Origin: Actinomycetes bacterium
Lineage (GTDB): Bacteria > Actinomycetota > Actinomycetes > Actinomycetales > Cellulomonadaceae
Direction: 5' to 3'
Length of the DNA: 20,157 nucleotides
Assembly (NCBI GenBank): GCA_023438885.1
Contig: JAEXPS010000070.1
Location: 1-20,157 of the forward strand
Shown here one piece after another: positions 7,406 through 14,473 of this stretch (position 1 is its first letter; each line of letters opens with the position of its first letter). The notes beneath the pieces were generated by a model. The model did no database searches. It worked only from the letters and a program-made list of their open reading frames with translations, and was not told where the DNA came from. The translations under genes and the position numbers were made by a program.

Positions 7406-8168
7406 CCCACGGCGCGCCCGCCGGCCACGAGCGCTCGAAGGTCCACAACGCCTTGCGCAGCCGCAGCCCCAGTGCGGCCCGCGATGCGAACGGGCGCGCC
7501 GAGACCGGCATCGTCAGGGTCGGGTCGTACACCACGCACGTGCCCGGCGGGAACCGGATCGAGAGGTCGAGGTCGTCGTGGATCCGGCCGTCGTCGGCCG
7601 CGACGTAGGGCCGCACCCGGCGCCACAGCCGCGTGCGCATGGCGAAGTTCGACCCGAACACCGGCGGATGCCCGAACGCCGGGGTCAGCACGGCGTACAT
7701 CGCCCCGATGTAGTAGTGCTCGCCGATGAAGTTCACCAGGCGGCGTCCACCGTAGAACTGTGCCGAGCCGGTGAGGGCATCCAGGCGGGGATCGTGCTCG
7801 AAGGCAGCCGCGACCCGTTCGACCCAGTCCAGGGGCGGCACCGAGTCGGCGTCGAGCCGGGCGATCACGTCGGCAGTGCGGCTGGCGATGTCGTAGCCGC
7901 GGGCCGCTGCAGGCCAGATGCCGCGGCGGCGCTGCACCGCCAACGTCGCACCGCAGCGTCGCGCGACGTCCCGGCTGCCGTCCGTGGAGCCGTTGTCGAC
8001 GACGAGCACCTCGTCGGCCCGCCGGGTCTGGTGGGCGAGCGCGTCGAGGCAGGCGCGCAGGAACGTGGCGTCGTCGAGGCACGGGATCACCACGACGACG
8101 CGGAGCCTCTTGCCCGCCCGTCGCAGCGCAGGCCGGGGGCCGGCTCCGCCCGCAACGTCAACCGTCAC
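7344..8168 (-). CDS. Family 2 glycosyltransferase
   Basis: Glycosyltransferase with a GT-A fold, 274 aa, that would transfer a sugar from a nucleotide-sugar to an unknown acceptor. The N-terminal strand RLRVVVVIPCLDD (about residues 21-33) and EVLVVDNGSTDGS (53-65) bind the nucleotide. The metal-binding DxD is in ARLDADSVPP (Asp106, Asp108). The late acidic motif HDDLDLSIRF (197-206) supplies the likely catalytic base. FGSNFAMRTRLWRRV near 171-185 is typical of this family. No strong transmembrane helix is seen, so it probably acts at the cytoplasmic face. The frame is open up to 8450, but that would overlap the divergent gene at 8257. The GTG at 8168 has GAGGGAG about 7 nt upstream and is chosen. 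No other polysaccharide genes are nearby. Confidence 0.88.
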   Translation of the reverse strand: MTVDVAGGAGPRPALRRAGKRLRVVVVIPCLDDATFLRACLDALAHQTRRADEVLVVDNGSTDGSRDVARRCGATLAVQRRRGIWPAAARGYDIASRTADVIARLDADSVPPLDWVERVAAAFEHDPRLDALTGSAQFYGGRRLVNFIGEHYYIGAMYAVLTPAFGHPPVFGSNFAMRTRLWRRVRPYVAADDGRIHDDLDLSIRFPPGTCVVYDPTLTMPVSARPFASRAALGLRLRKALWTFERSWPAGAPWVKRGWMPPAQTRVRDRVRSS

Positions 8169-8181
8169 CTGCGCACTCCCT

Positions 8182-8208
8182 CGCCAGGCGTGAACGGACG
8201 CCCTGGCG
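8182..8208. promoter_or_regulatory. Inverted repeat at the predicted transcription start of the glycosyltransferase
   Basis: CGCCAGGCGT (8182-8191) and ACGCCCTGGCG (8198-8208) form a 10-bp inverted repeat with one bulged C and a 6-nt centre. On the minus strand it begins immediately after a TACGTT -10 hexamer (8214-8209) and ends just before the GAGGGAG ribosome binding site. It could be a repressor operator over +1 or an mRNA hairpin that masks the site. Confidence 0.45.
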
Positions 8209-8214
8209 AACGTA
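8209..8214 (-). promoter_or_regulatory. Possible -10 element of the glycosyltransferase gene
   Basis: On the minus strand this is TACGTT, matching TAnnnT, about 40 bp before the GTG at 8168. The inverted repeat at 8182-8208 begins directly after it. No clear -35 hexamer. Confidence 0.4.
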
Positions 8215-8256
8215 CCCCGATCTCGCCGAGCCGGCAGACGGTGGGACCATTCAAGG

Positions 8257-8700
8257 GTGAGCCTGTTCCGGCACCACGCCGAGCCTGTCACCGCCGACGT
8301 CGGTACGGGGTTCGTCGCGACCGAAGCACCCGCGCTCCAGACGGCGATCAAGTCAGCGCTGCACGTGCGCGAGACGAAGGACGCCCCGGTGCCGGCCGAG
8401 CTGACGTTCTCGGCTGGTGCTGTCGAGCGGGTGGTGGTGGCGTGGCGCAACCGGTACGTCGGGTTCGTGCCGGCGACGCACCTGGCCCTGATGCGCGGCC
8501 AGCTGGTCGCCGCGGGCAGCGCGCCCCTGGTCGCCGACGGGGAGGTCTACTGGGACGGCCAGTGGTGGCGCGTCTGGGTGGGCCCGCCGCGGGAGGCCGA
8601 CGACCTGCCGCGGGTGGGCATCAGCTACGACGAGCTGGCGCCGCAGCCGCCGTCGATCTTCGGGTTCCCGATCAGTCGGCTGCAGCGTCGCGACCAGTGA
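8257..8700 (+). CDS. Hypothetical protein, possibly HIRAN-like
   Basis: A 147-aa soluble protein that I do not recognise. It has no signal peptide or membrane helix. The centre (AGAVERVVVAWRNRYVGFVP then ATHLALM, about residues 53-79) recalls the HIRAN/PPI-binding-like pattern where a small barrel strand is followed by VGYLP and an alpha helix; this is only a shape resemblance. The following EVYWDGQWWRVWVGP is rich in tryptophan, and the C-terminus holds a proline-rich patch (APQPPSIFGFP). The GTG start at 8257 is preceded by GACCAT 6 nt upstream, a weak -10-like match, and AAGG directly before it. It is divergent from the glycosyltransferase gene (88-bp spacer) and overlaps the convergent SecA2-like gene by 29 bp. 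Coding status is supported by strong third-position GC and its fit between neighbours. Confidence 0.7.
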   Translation: MSLFRHHAEPVTADVGTGFVATEAPALQTAIKSALHVRETKDAPVPAELTFSAGAVERVVVAWRNRYVGFVPATHLALMRGQLVAAGSAPLVADGEVYWDGQWWRVWVGPPREADDLPRVGISYDELAPQPPSIFGFPISRLQRRDQ

Positions 8701-10708
8701 GCCGGTCCACGCCGCGGCGCAGCGCCCGGGTGATCCGGTCGAGCTCGTCGCCCAGCACCATGTCCTGGAGCACGTAGGTCCAGGTCGCCGACGGGCGGTG
8801 CAGGCCGAGATCCGCCAGGTCGGCCGCGTCGGGGTTCTCCGACAGCAGCCGCTCGGCCTCGTCGCGCGCGTCGTCGAGCAACGACGCGAATGCCTCCTCG
8901 GCGTCGTGGTTGAACGTCAGCCACGGGTTCATCCGCGCCAGGACGCGCAGGTGGATCGTCTCGCGCAGGTCGGTCAGCAGCCCCAGGTGGTCGCTCCACG
9001 CCCGGTCGAGCACCGCCAGCCGAACCCGCCGCCACAGGTCGTCGTCCCGCGCGACGATCCGCGACCGCTCCTTCTGCACGGCGGCCCGCTGCGCTGCGAC
9101 CACCGCGTTGTACCGCCAGGTGTTCTGGAGCGTCGCCAGGTCTTGCCCCTCGGCGACCCGCTGGGCGTGGGCATCCGGGATCGCGTCGTCGGCCGCGGCG
9201 TACACGGCCGACGTGCCCGGGTCGCCCTGCCGGCCGGAGCGGCCCCGCAGCTGGTCGTCGAGCCGCGACGACGGGTAGAGCGCGCGGGAGAGCACCAGCA
9301 GCCCACCGCGCTGCGCTGCGCCGTCGTCGAGCCGGATGTCCGTGCCGCGCCCCGCCATCTGCGTCGAGACGGTCACCGCCCCCAGCCGGCCCGCGCGGGC
9401 GACGAGCTCGGCCTCCGCCGCGTCGTTCTTCGCGTTGAGCACCACGTGCGGCACGCCCGCGGTCCTCAGCAGCCCCGACAGGTGCTCCGACGCCGCGACC
9501 GACTGGGTGCCGATCAGGACCGGCTGCCCGGCCCGGTGCGCTTCCGCCGTGCGCCCGACGAGCGCGACATCGGCCGCGTCGCCGTCGGCGAAGGTCCGCA
9601 CCGGCTCGTCGACCCGCACGCACGGCCGGTGCGGCGGCACCCGCACCACTTGGAGCCGGTACAGGGTGTCGAGCTCCTCCCGTGCGCCCGCCGCCGTGCC
9701 GCTCATCCCCACCGCCGACCGGTACGCCAGCGTCAGGGCCGGGACCGTCGTCTGGTCGAGGATCACGCCGGCCTCGGAGCGCTGCAGGCGCTCACGGACC
9801 TCGACGGCCTCCTGCAGCCCGTCGGGCCAGCGCCGCAGGTGGGCGACGCGTCCGCGCGCCGTGTCGACGAGCTTCACGGTCCCGTCGACCACCAGGTAGT
9901 CGACGTCCCGCTCGACGAGCGCGCGTGCGTGCAGCGCCAGGTTCACGGCGGTGAGCAGCTCGGCGTGCCCGTCGTCGTACAGCCCACGGCCCCCGAACGA
10001 CCGCTCCACGCGCGCGATGCCGCGCTCCGTCAGCCAGACCGCGGTCCGTCCCTCGTCCACCTCGAAGTCCGCGCGCGGCACCAGGCCCTCGACCACCTCG
10101 CCGGCGCGGACGGCGAGCTCGCCCTCTCGCTCGCCCCAGGCGCCGGCGACGACGAGCGGCACGCGCGCCTGGTCCACCAGCAGGCAGTCGAGCTCGTCGA
10201 CGACCAGGAGGTCCAGCCCGTCGAGGACCCGGTCCTCCTCGCGTTCGACGAGCCCGTCGCGCAGCAGGTCGAAGCCGATCTCCGTCAGCGGCGCGTAGAC
10301 CACGTCCGCGCGGTAGGCCGCCCGCCGCCCGTCGGTGGGCAGCGTGGAGGTGACCGACGAGACCGTGAGCCCCGCCGCCTCGTACACCGGACCCATCCAC
10401 GCCGCGTCCCGGGCGGCGAGGTAGTCGTTGACGGTCGCGACGTGGACCCGCCGGCCACGCCGCGCCTCCAGGATCGCGGCGAGCGCGCCCACGAGCGTCT
10501 TGCCCTCGCCGGTGTCGAGGTTGGCCGCGCGCCCGTCGAGCAGCACCAGCACGGCGAGCCACTGCTCGTCGTGCACCGTCAGGCCCAGCTGCTGCTCGAC
10601 GATCCCGTCGAGCTCTCGGCGGGACTCGCCCAACGTCGACAGCTCGCGCCGGAGCCGACGCAGCGCCTTGCGCTCGTCCTGCTCCGTCACCCACTGCGCG
10701 AGCCGCAC
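8672..10708 (-). CDS. secA2: SecA2-like accessory preprotein translocase ATPase, short form
   Basis: ATPase of the SecA family, 678 aa, which would push selected proteins through SecYEG. Motor motifs in order: Walker A DTGEGKT at 65-71, TVNDYLAARDAAWMGPVYEA at 92-111, DEAD-box equivalent DELD at 171-174 followed by CLLVDQARVPLV, GMSGTA near 334, VSTQMAGRGTDIRL near 446, and RLDDQLRGRSGRQGDPG. The helical scaffold is recognised by RAWSDHLGLL. It is much shorter than SecA1 (about 850-950 aa), with no C-terminal zinc motif (CxCxSG...CH) and no long linker. Several near-invariant SecA residues differ (DELD for DEVD, DQAR for DEAR, PLTEIGFDLLRD for NNEFGFDYLRD). Start is GTG 10708 with GAGG 8 nt upstream. 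No secY2 or accessory Sec genes are in the window. The gene symbol follows the usual actinobacterial label for such proteins; orthology with mycobacterial SecA2 is not proven. Confidence 0.88.
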   Translation of the reverse strand: MRLAQWVTEQDERKALRRLRRELSTLGESRRELDGIVEQQLGLTVHDEQWLAVLVLLDGRAANLDTGEGKTLVGALAAILEARRGRRVHVATVNDYLAARDAAWMGPVYEAAGLTVSSVTSTLPTDGRRAAYRADVVYAPLTEIGFDLLRDGLVEREEDRVLDGLDLLVVDELDCLLVDQARVPLVVAGAWGEREGELAVRAGEVVEGLVPRADFEVDEGRTAVWLTERGIARVERSFGGRGLYDDGHAELLTAVNLALHARALVERDVDYLVVDGTVKLVDTARGRVAHLRRWPDGLQEAVEVRERLQRSEAGVILDQTTVPALTLAYRSAVGMSGTAAGAREELDTLYRLQVVRVPPHRPCVRVDEPVRTFADGDAADVALVGRTAEAHRAGQPVLIGTQSVAASEHLSGLLRTAGVPHVVLNAKNDAAEAELVARAGRLGAVTVSTQMAGRGTDIRLDDGAAQRGGLLVLSRALYPSSRLDDQLRGRSGRQGDPGTSAVYAAADDAIPDAHAQRVAEGQDLATLQNTWRYNAVVAAQRAAVQKERSRIVARDDDLWRRVRLAVLDRAWSDHLGLLTDLRETIHLRVLARMNPWLTFNHDAEEAFASLLDDARDEAERLLSENPDAADLADLGLHRPSATWTYVLQDMVLGDELDRITRALRRGVDRLTGRDAAAD

Positions 10709-10738
10709 CGGCCCATCCTCGCCGAACGCCGGTGTCGT

Positions 10739-10755
10739 CCGCCGAGTGCCGGCGG
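10739..10755. terminator. Small hairpin between aldo/keto reductase and secA2-like gene
   Basis: CCGCCG (10739-10744) and CGGCGG (10750-10755) form a 6-bp stem with a 5-nt loop. It lies in the 91-bp spacer between two minus-strand genes. A T-rich stretch (TGTTT) follows only on the plus strand, so minus-strand termination would not be of the classical kind. Confidence 0.3.
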
Positions 10756-10799
10756 TGTTTCCCCCGCAGTCGGCAATCGAGTACGGCGCTCGGCGCTGC

Positions 10800-11729
10800 T
10801 CAGGCAGCGGTCAGCGCGGCGAGCTCGTCGGCCGTCAGGTCCAGGTCGATCGACGCCAGCAGCGCCGGCACCTGCTCCACCCGTGACGCGCTGACGATGG
10901 GCGCGACGACGGTCGGCTGCACGCGCAGCCACGCGAGCGCCACCGTGGCCACCTCGACCCCGTGCGCGCTCGCCACCTCGTCGAGCGCCGCCAGCACCGC
11001 CCGGCCGCGATCGTCCAGCAACCCGGCGGCGCGGGTGGCACGCGGCGTCGCCGGCGTCGGCTGGTCCGGCCGGTACTTGCCGGAGAGGAAGCCCGAGGCC
11101 AGCGCGTAGTAGGGGAGCACCCCGAGGCCGTGCCGCTGCGCGGCCGGGCGTGAGGCGGTCTCGTAGCCCCGCTCCACCAGGTTGTACCCCGGTTGGTGCG
11201 CCACCGGCCGATGCAGACTTTCCCGCTGCGCGATCGCGAACCACTCGTCGATCCGCTCCGCCGAGTAGTTCGAGAGGCCGATGTAGCGCACCAGCCCCTC
11301 GTCCACCAGCCGCGAGAAGGCGGCGGCCGTCTCCTCGAGCGGCACCGACGCATCGTCGAAGTGGGCCCAGTACAGGTCGATGACGTCGGTGCCCAACCGC
11401 GTCAGCGAGGCCCGCGCCGCTGCGGCGACGTTCGCGGCGGCCAACCCGCGGAACTGCGGGTGCGTCGACACCTTCGTCGCCAGCACCACCCGCTCGCGCG
11501 CCCCGGGCCGTGCCGCGAGCCAGGAGCCGATGATCGTCTCGCTCTCGCCGCCCGTGTGGCCCGGCACCCAGTGGTTGTAGCCGTCGGCCGTGTCGATGAC
11601 GACCCGTGGCCGCTGCGTGAACGCGTCGAGCAGCGCGTAACTCGTCGGCTCGTCGGCCGTCCAGCCGAACACGTTGCCGCCCACCGCCAGGGGCAGGACG
11701 TCAAGGTCAGAGCTGCCGATCCGCGGCAT
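10800..11729 (-). CDS. Aldo/keto reductase
   Basis: NAD(P)H-dependent oxidoreductase of the aldo/keto reductase superfamily, 309 aa, a cytoplasmic TIM barrel that reduces carbonyl compounds. The catalytic tetrad is visible: Asp46 (VIDTADGY), Tyr51, Lys86 (LATKVS) and His123 (YWAHFDD). GLVRYIGLSNYSAERIDEW and VAHQPGYNLVERGYE are the expected family segments. Cofactor-binding residues come late (VVAPIVSASRVEQVPALLAS). The longer frame to 11756 is rejected because a perfect AAGGAGG ribosome binding site sits 5 nt before the ATG at 11729 and because MPRIGSSDLDV is the standard family N-terminus. It lies upstream of the secA2-like gene on the same strand (91 bp) and divergent from rlmC. Substrate unknown. 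Confidence 0.93.
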   Translation of the reverse strand: MPRIGSSDLDVLPLAVGGNVFGWTADEPTSYALLDAFTQRPRVVIDTADGYNHWVPGHTGGESETIIGSWLAARPGARERVVLATKVSTHPQFRGLAAANVAAAARASLTRLGTDVIDLYWAHFDDASVPLEETAAAFSRLVDEGLVRYIGLSNYSAERIDEWFAIAQRESLHRPVAHQPGYNLVERGYETASRPAAQRHGLGVLPYYALASGFLSGKYRPDQPTPATPRATRAAGLLDDRGRAVLAALDEVASAHGVEVATVALAWLRVQPTVVAPIVSASRVEQVPALLASIDLDLTADELAALTAA

Positions 11730-11809
11730 GGCACCCTCCTTCGTCGTGCCGCCCATCCTGGCCCCGGAGGCTGGGCGGCCGGCCGGGGTGTCCGGCCCGC
11801 GACCGCCCG

Positions 11810-11821
11810 TAGGCTCGTCAG
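11810..11821 (+). promoter_or_regulatory. Leaderless promoter -10 of rlmC
   Basis: TAGGCT (11810-11815) plus CGTCAG (6 nt) directly precedes the GTG at 11822. The 11-mer TAGGCTCGTCA is repeated exactly before the gene at 12962. No Shine-Dalgarno is present. A recognisable -35 is lacking. Confidence 0.6.
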
Positions 11822-12952
11822 GTGTTCTGTCCTGCGTACGACGAAGGCCGGTGCCGCTCGTGCACGCTCCTGGCCCTGCCGTACGCGGACCAGCTGGCGG
11901 GCAAGCAGGCCCAGCGCCGGGCGCTTCTCGCCGCGTACGAGGACCTGCGATGGGACCCCCCGCTCGCGAGCGCGGAGCGGTGCTACCGGAACAAGGCCAA
12001 GCTGGTCGTCGGTGGCACCGTCGCGGCGCCGACCCTCGGCATCCTCGACGCGGACCACCGCGGAGTCGACCTGCAGGACTGCCTGCTCTACGACGCCCGG
12101 CTCACCGCCGCGTTCCCGGCACTCGCCGAGTTCGTCACCCGGGCCGGCCTGGTGCCGTACGCGGTGCCCGAGCGCAGCGGCGAGCTCAAGCACCTGCTGG
12201 TGACCGTCTCGCCGGACGGCGAGCTGATGGTGCGGTTCGTACTGCGCTCCACGGAGTCGCTGGCGCGCATCCGCAAGCACCTGCCGTGGCTGCTGAACCG
12301 GCTGCCGCAGGTGGCGGTCGCCTCCGTCAACCTGCTCCCGGCGCACGCGGCGCTGCTCGAGGGTGAGCGCGAGATCCCGCTCACGCAGGCCGAGGCCCTC
12401 CGGATGACGCTGAACGGGGTCGACCTGTGGCTGCGTCCGCAGGGCTTCTTCCAGACGAACACGGCGGTCGCCTCCGCCCTCTACCGCCAGGCCGCCGCCT
12501 GGCTCGCGGACGACCCGCCGTCCTCCCTGTGGGACCTCTACTGCGGCGTCGGGGGATTCGCGCTGCACGCAGCGGCGCAGGCGGGGCCGGGCTGCTCGGT
12601 GCTGGGAGTGGAGACGAGTGAGGCGGCCGTGGCCGGCGCCCGGCGCTCGGCCGCCGACGCCGGGCTGGCCGCGCAGTTCGTCGCGGGCGACGCGACGGCG
12701 TTCGCGGTCTCGTCGGCCCACGTGCCCGACGCCGTCGTGGTCAACCCGCCTCGCCGGGGCATCGGCACGGCACTCGCGACCTGGCTCGAAGCCGCGGGGG
12801 TGAGGCGAGTCCTGTACTCGTCGTGCAACGCGGAGAGCCTGGTCGCCGACCTGGCGGCGATGCCGTCGCTGCGGCCGGTGCGTGCGCGGCTGCTGGACAT
12901 GTTTCCCCAGACCTCGCACGACGAGGTCCTGGTGGATCTGCGCCGACCCTAG
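11822..12952 (+). CDS. rlmC: 23S rRNA (uracil(747)-C(5))-methyltransferase RlmC
   Basis: SAM-dependent, [4Fe-4S]-containing RNA methyltransferase of the RumA/RumB/TrmA family, 376 aa, methylating carbon 5 of U747 in 23S rRNA. The iron-sulfur cysteines are Cys3, Cys11, Cys14 (CPAYDEGRCRSC) and Cys87 (DLQDCLLY), the same positions as in E. coli RlmC (375 aa). The SAM site is DLYCGVGGF at 238-246, and NPPRRGIG at 308-315 is the family motif. The catalytic nucleophile is Cys335 in YSSCNAESL. QGFFQTN (207-213) is also conserved. There is no N-terminal TRAM domain, which fits RlmC rather than RlmD. It starts with GTG right after a -10-like hexamer. Many actinobacteria have other RumA-like enzymes with a TRAM domain, so target specificity is inferred from the cysteine spacing and end-to-end similarity. 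Confidence 0.93.
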   Translation: MFCPAYDEGRCRSCTLLALPYADQLAGKQAQRRALLAAYEDLRWDPPLASAERCYRNKAKLVVGGTVAAPTLGILDADHRGVDLQDCLLYDARLTAAFPALAEFVTRAGLVPYAVPERSGELKHLLVTVSPDGELMVRFVLRSTESLARIRKHLPWLLNRLPQVAVASVNLLPAHAALLEGEREIPLTQAEALRMTLNGVDLWLRPQGFFQTNTAVASALYRQAAAWLADDPPSSLWDLYCGVGGFALHAAAQAGPGCSVLGVETSEAAVAGARRSAADAGLAAQFVAGDATAFAVSSAHVPDAVVVNPPRRGIGTALATWLEAAGVRRVLYSSCNAESLVADLAAMPSLRPVRARLLDMFPQTSHDEVLVDLRRP

Positions 12953-12961
12953 GCTCGTCAC
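12950..12961 (+). promoter_or_regulatory. Leaderless promoter -10 overlapping the rlmC stop codon
   Basis: TAGGCT (12950-12955), 6 nt before the GTG at 12962. Its TAG is the stop codon of rlmC. The sequence TAGGCTCGTCA is identical to that before rlmC itself. No Shine-Dalgarno. Confidence 0.55.
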
Positions 12962-13657
12962 GTGGGCGCGATGGCGGGGCCCCTCTGGGTCGACGAGATC
13001 GGCAGCGGCCGGCCTCTGGCGCTGCTCCACGGCAACGGCGAGTCGCACCGCGTGTTCGACGCGATGGCGCCGTTCCTGGCCCCGCACCACCGGCTGGTCG
13101 GCATCGACTCCACCGGTCATGGCGGCTCGCCGCGCGGCGAGGGGCCGCTGACCATCGCCCGCATCGCCGACGACGTCGATACGGCGCTCGGAGCACTGGG
13201 ACTGGCCGGGATCGACCTGCTCGGCTTCTCCGACGGCGGCAACGTCGCCCTCGAGCTGGCCCTGCGGCACCCGGGGCGGCTGGGCCGGCTGATCGTCGTC
13301 GGTGCCAACCTGTTCCCCGCCGGAATGAGGGCCGGCACGCTGCGCCGGACGCGCGTGATGCACACCGCGCTGCGAGGCCTGGGCCCGCTGCTGCCCGCGG
13401 CACGGGCCACCGCCGAACGGTTCGCACTGATGACCGACGACCCCCACATCGACCCGGCCGCGCTCGCGCAGGTCGAGATCCCGGTGCTCGTGGTCGCCGG
13501 CGAGAAGGACCTGGTGCGCGACGAGCACACCCGCCTGATCGCCGACTGCCTGCCGGCCGCACGGCTCGTGATCGTCGAGGACGCCGGTCACATGCTGCCC
13601 CGCTCGCACCCGAAGCTGCTGGCCACGCTCGTCGAGGAGTTCCTGGGCGGAGGCTGA
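12962..13657 (+). CDS. Alpha/beta fold hydrolase
   Basis: Single-domain alpha/beta hydrolase of 231 aa. The oxyanion loop is LLHGNGESH (21-29), the nucleophile elbow GFSDGG with Ser90, the acid Asp183 in AGEKDLV and the base His210 in DAGHMLP. The Asp after the nucleophile serine (S-D-G-G) is found in a subgroup of esterases and C-C hydrolases; the cap is short, about 50 residues. Substrate unknown. GTG at 12962 fits the -10 spacing; an ATG at 12971 is an alternative. It follows rlmC by 9 bp and precedes acylphosphatase by 46 bp on the same strand. It is not closely similar to the hydrolase at 6473 beyond the fold. Confidence 0.88.
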   Translation: MGAMAGPLWVDEIGSGRPLALLHGNGESHRVFDAMAPFLAPHHRLVGIDSTGHGGSPRGEGPLTIARIADDVDTALGALGLAGIDLLGFSDGGNVALELALRHPGRLGRLIVVGANLFPAGMRAGTLRRTRVMHTALRGLGPLLPAARATAERFALMTDDPHIDPAALAQVEIPVLVVAGEKDLVRDEHTRLIADCLPAARLVIVEDAGHMLPRSHPKLLATLVEEFLGGG

Positions 13658-13691
13658 CTGCATTCCCGCGCCGCACGTGGGGCCGGCGAGG

Positions 13692-13703
13692 CAGCATGGG
13701 CAC
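13692..13703 (+). promoter_or_regulatory. Weak leaderless -10 of the acylphosphatase gene
   Basis: CAGCAT (13692-13697) then 6 nt to the GTG at 13704. It misses the first T of TAnnnT but keeps the spacing seen at other starts here. No ribosome binding site at a usable distance (GAGG is 12 nt away). Confidence 0.3.
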
Positions 13704-13976
13704 GTGGCGATCGCGCGGCGGGCAGTGGTGCACGGGGACGTGCAAGGTGTGGGCTTCCGGTGGTGGACGGCACGCGAGGCGCAGCAGCTCGGCGTGCGGG
13801 GCTGGGTGACCAACCGCTGGGACGGCACGGTCGAGGTGCACGCCGAAGGGCCGGAGGGCGCTGTGGAGGCGATGGTCACCGCACTGCGCCACGGCCCGCG
13901 GCATGCGCACGTCACGCGGGTCGAGGTGACCCCGGCGGACCTGCACGGCTGGGTCGGGTTCGAGGTCGAGCCGTAG
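13704..13976 (+). CDS. Acylphosphatase
   Basis: Small enzyme (90 aa) that hydrolyses acyl phosphates such as acetyl phosphate or carbamoyl phosphate. The family signature GDVQGVGFRWW places the catalytic Arg19 in the phosphate-binding loop, and GWVTNRWDGTVEV supplies catalytic Asn37. Length is typical (about 90-100 aa). GTG 13704 is chosen over an upstream GTG at 13677, because it gives the compact N-terminus AIARRAVVHGDVQG. The TAG stop at 13974 is part of the -10-like hexamer of the Nudix gene that follows 11 bp later. Function is certain at family level; the physiological substrate is not. Confidence 0.92.
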   Translation: MAIARRAVVHGDVQGVGFRWWTAREAQQLGVRGWVTNRWDGTVEVHAEGPEGAVEAMVTALRHGPRHAHVTRVEVTPADLHGWVGFEVEP

Positions 13977-13987
13977 CATCGGCGTCC
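13974..13987 (+). promoter_or_regulatory. Probable -10 of the Nudix gene overlapping the acylphosphatase stop
   Basis: TAGCAT (13974-13979) fits TAnnnT and lies 8 nt before the GTG at 13988. Its TAG is the stop codon of the acylphosphatase gene. No Shine-Dalgarno. Confidence 0.45.
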
Positions 13988-14467
13988 GTGACCGTCCCCG
14001 ACTTCGTCCTCGACCTGCGCGCACGAGTCGGGCACGCACCGCTCTGGCTGCCGGGGGTGACGGCGGTGGTGCTGCGCGAGGGTCCGCGGGGCCTGCAGGT
14101 TCTGCTGGTGCGGCGCGCCGACAACGGCCACTGGACGCCGGTGACCGGCATCGTCGACCCGGGGGAGCAGCCCGCCGTCGCCGCGGCCCGGGAGACCCTC
14201 GAGGAGGCCGGGGTCGTCGCCGAACCCGAGCGCCTCGCGGCCGTCGGGGTCACCGACGAGGTCGTCTACGAGAACGGCGACCGGTCGCGCTACCTCGACC
14301 TGACGTTCCGGTTCCGGTACGTGTCCGGGCAGCCGCACCCCGCCGACGGCGAGAACACCGACGCCGCGTGGTTCGACCTCGACGCGCTGCCGGAGCTGTC
14401 CGCGCAGATGCGAGGGCGGATCGACGCTGCCCTGTCCAAGGAGCCCGCCGCGGCGTTCGAGCGGTAG
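13988..14467 (+). CDS. Nudix hydrolase
   Basis: Mg2+-dependent hydrolase of nucleoside diphosphate derivatives, 159 aa. A perfect Nudix box GX5EX7REUXEEXGU lies at residues 54-76 (GIVDPGEQ, then ARETLEEAGV). An upstream VTAVVLREG strand and a downstream RSRYLDLTFRFRYVSGQP strand complete the fold. The segment ENTDAAWFDLDALPEL is the usual C-terminal part. Substrate unknown; similar actinobacterial proteins are called Nudix-domain or MutT-like. GTG at 13988 is the nearest start after the acylphosphatase stop. The frame is open further upstream, but that part overlaps acylphosphatase and has no homology. The MFS gene follows after 6 bp. Confidence 0.92.
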   Translation: MTVPDFVLDLRARVGHAPLWLPGVTAVVLREGPRGLQVLLVRRADNGHWTPVTGIVDPGEQPAVAAARETLEEAGVVAEPERLAAVGVTDEVVYENGDRSRYLDLTFRFRYVSGQPHPADGENTDAAWFDLDALPELSAQMRGRIDAALSKEPAAAFER

Positions 14468-14473
14468 CCGAGG

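Noticed and set aside
8169..8450. N-terminal extension of the glycosyltransferase up to 8450
   Set aside because: It would overlap the divergent gene at 8257, and a strong Shine-Dalgarno precedes the GTG at 8168.
8798..10894. A 698-codon plus-strand frame opposite the SecA2-like gene
   Set aside because: The minus strand encodes unmistakable SecA motifs; the plus-strand frame is a compositional shadow.
8672..11729. An accessory Sec island (SecA2 plus partners)
   Set aside because: The neighbours are an aldo/keto reductase and an unrelated small protein; no secY2, asp or glycosylation-linked adhesin gene is present. The family 2 glycosyltransferase is separated and divergent.
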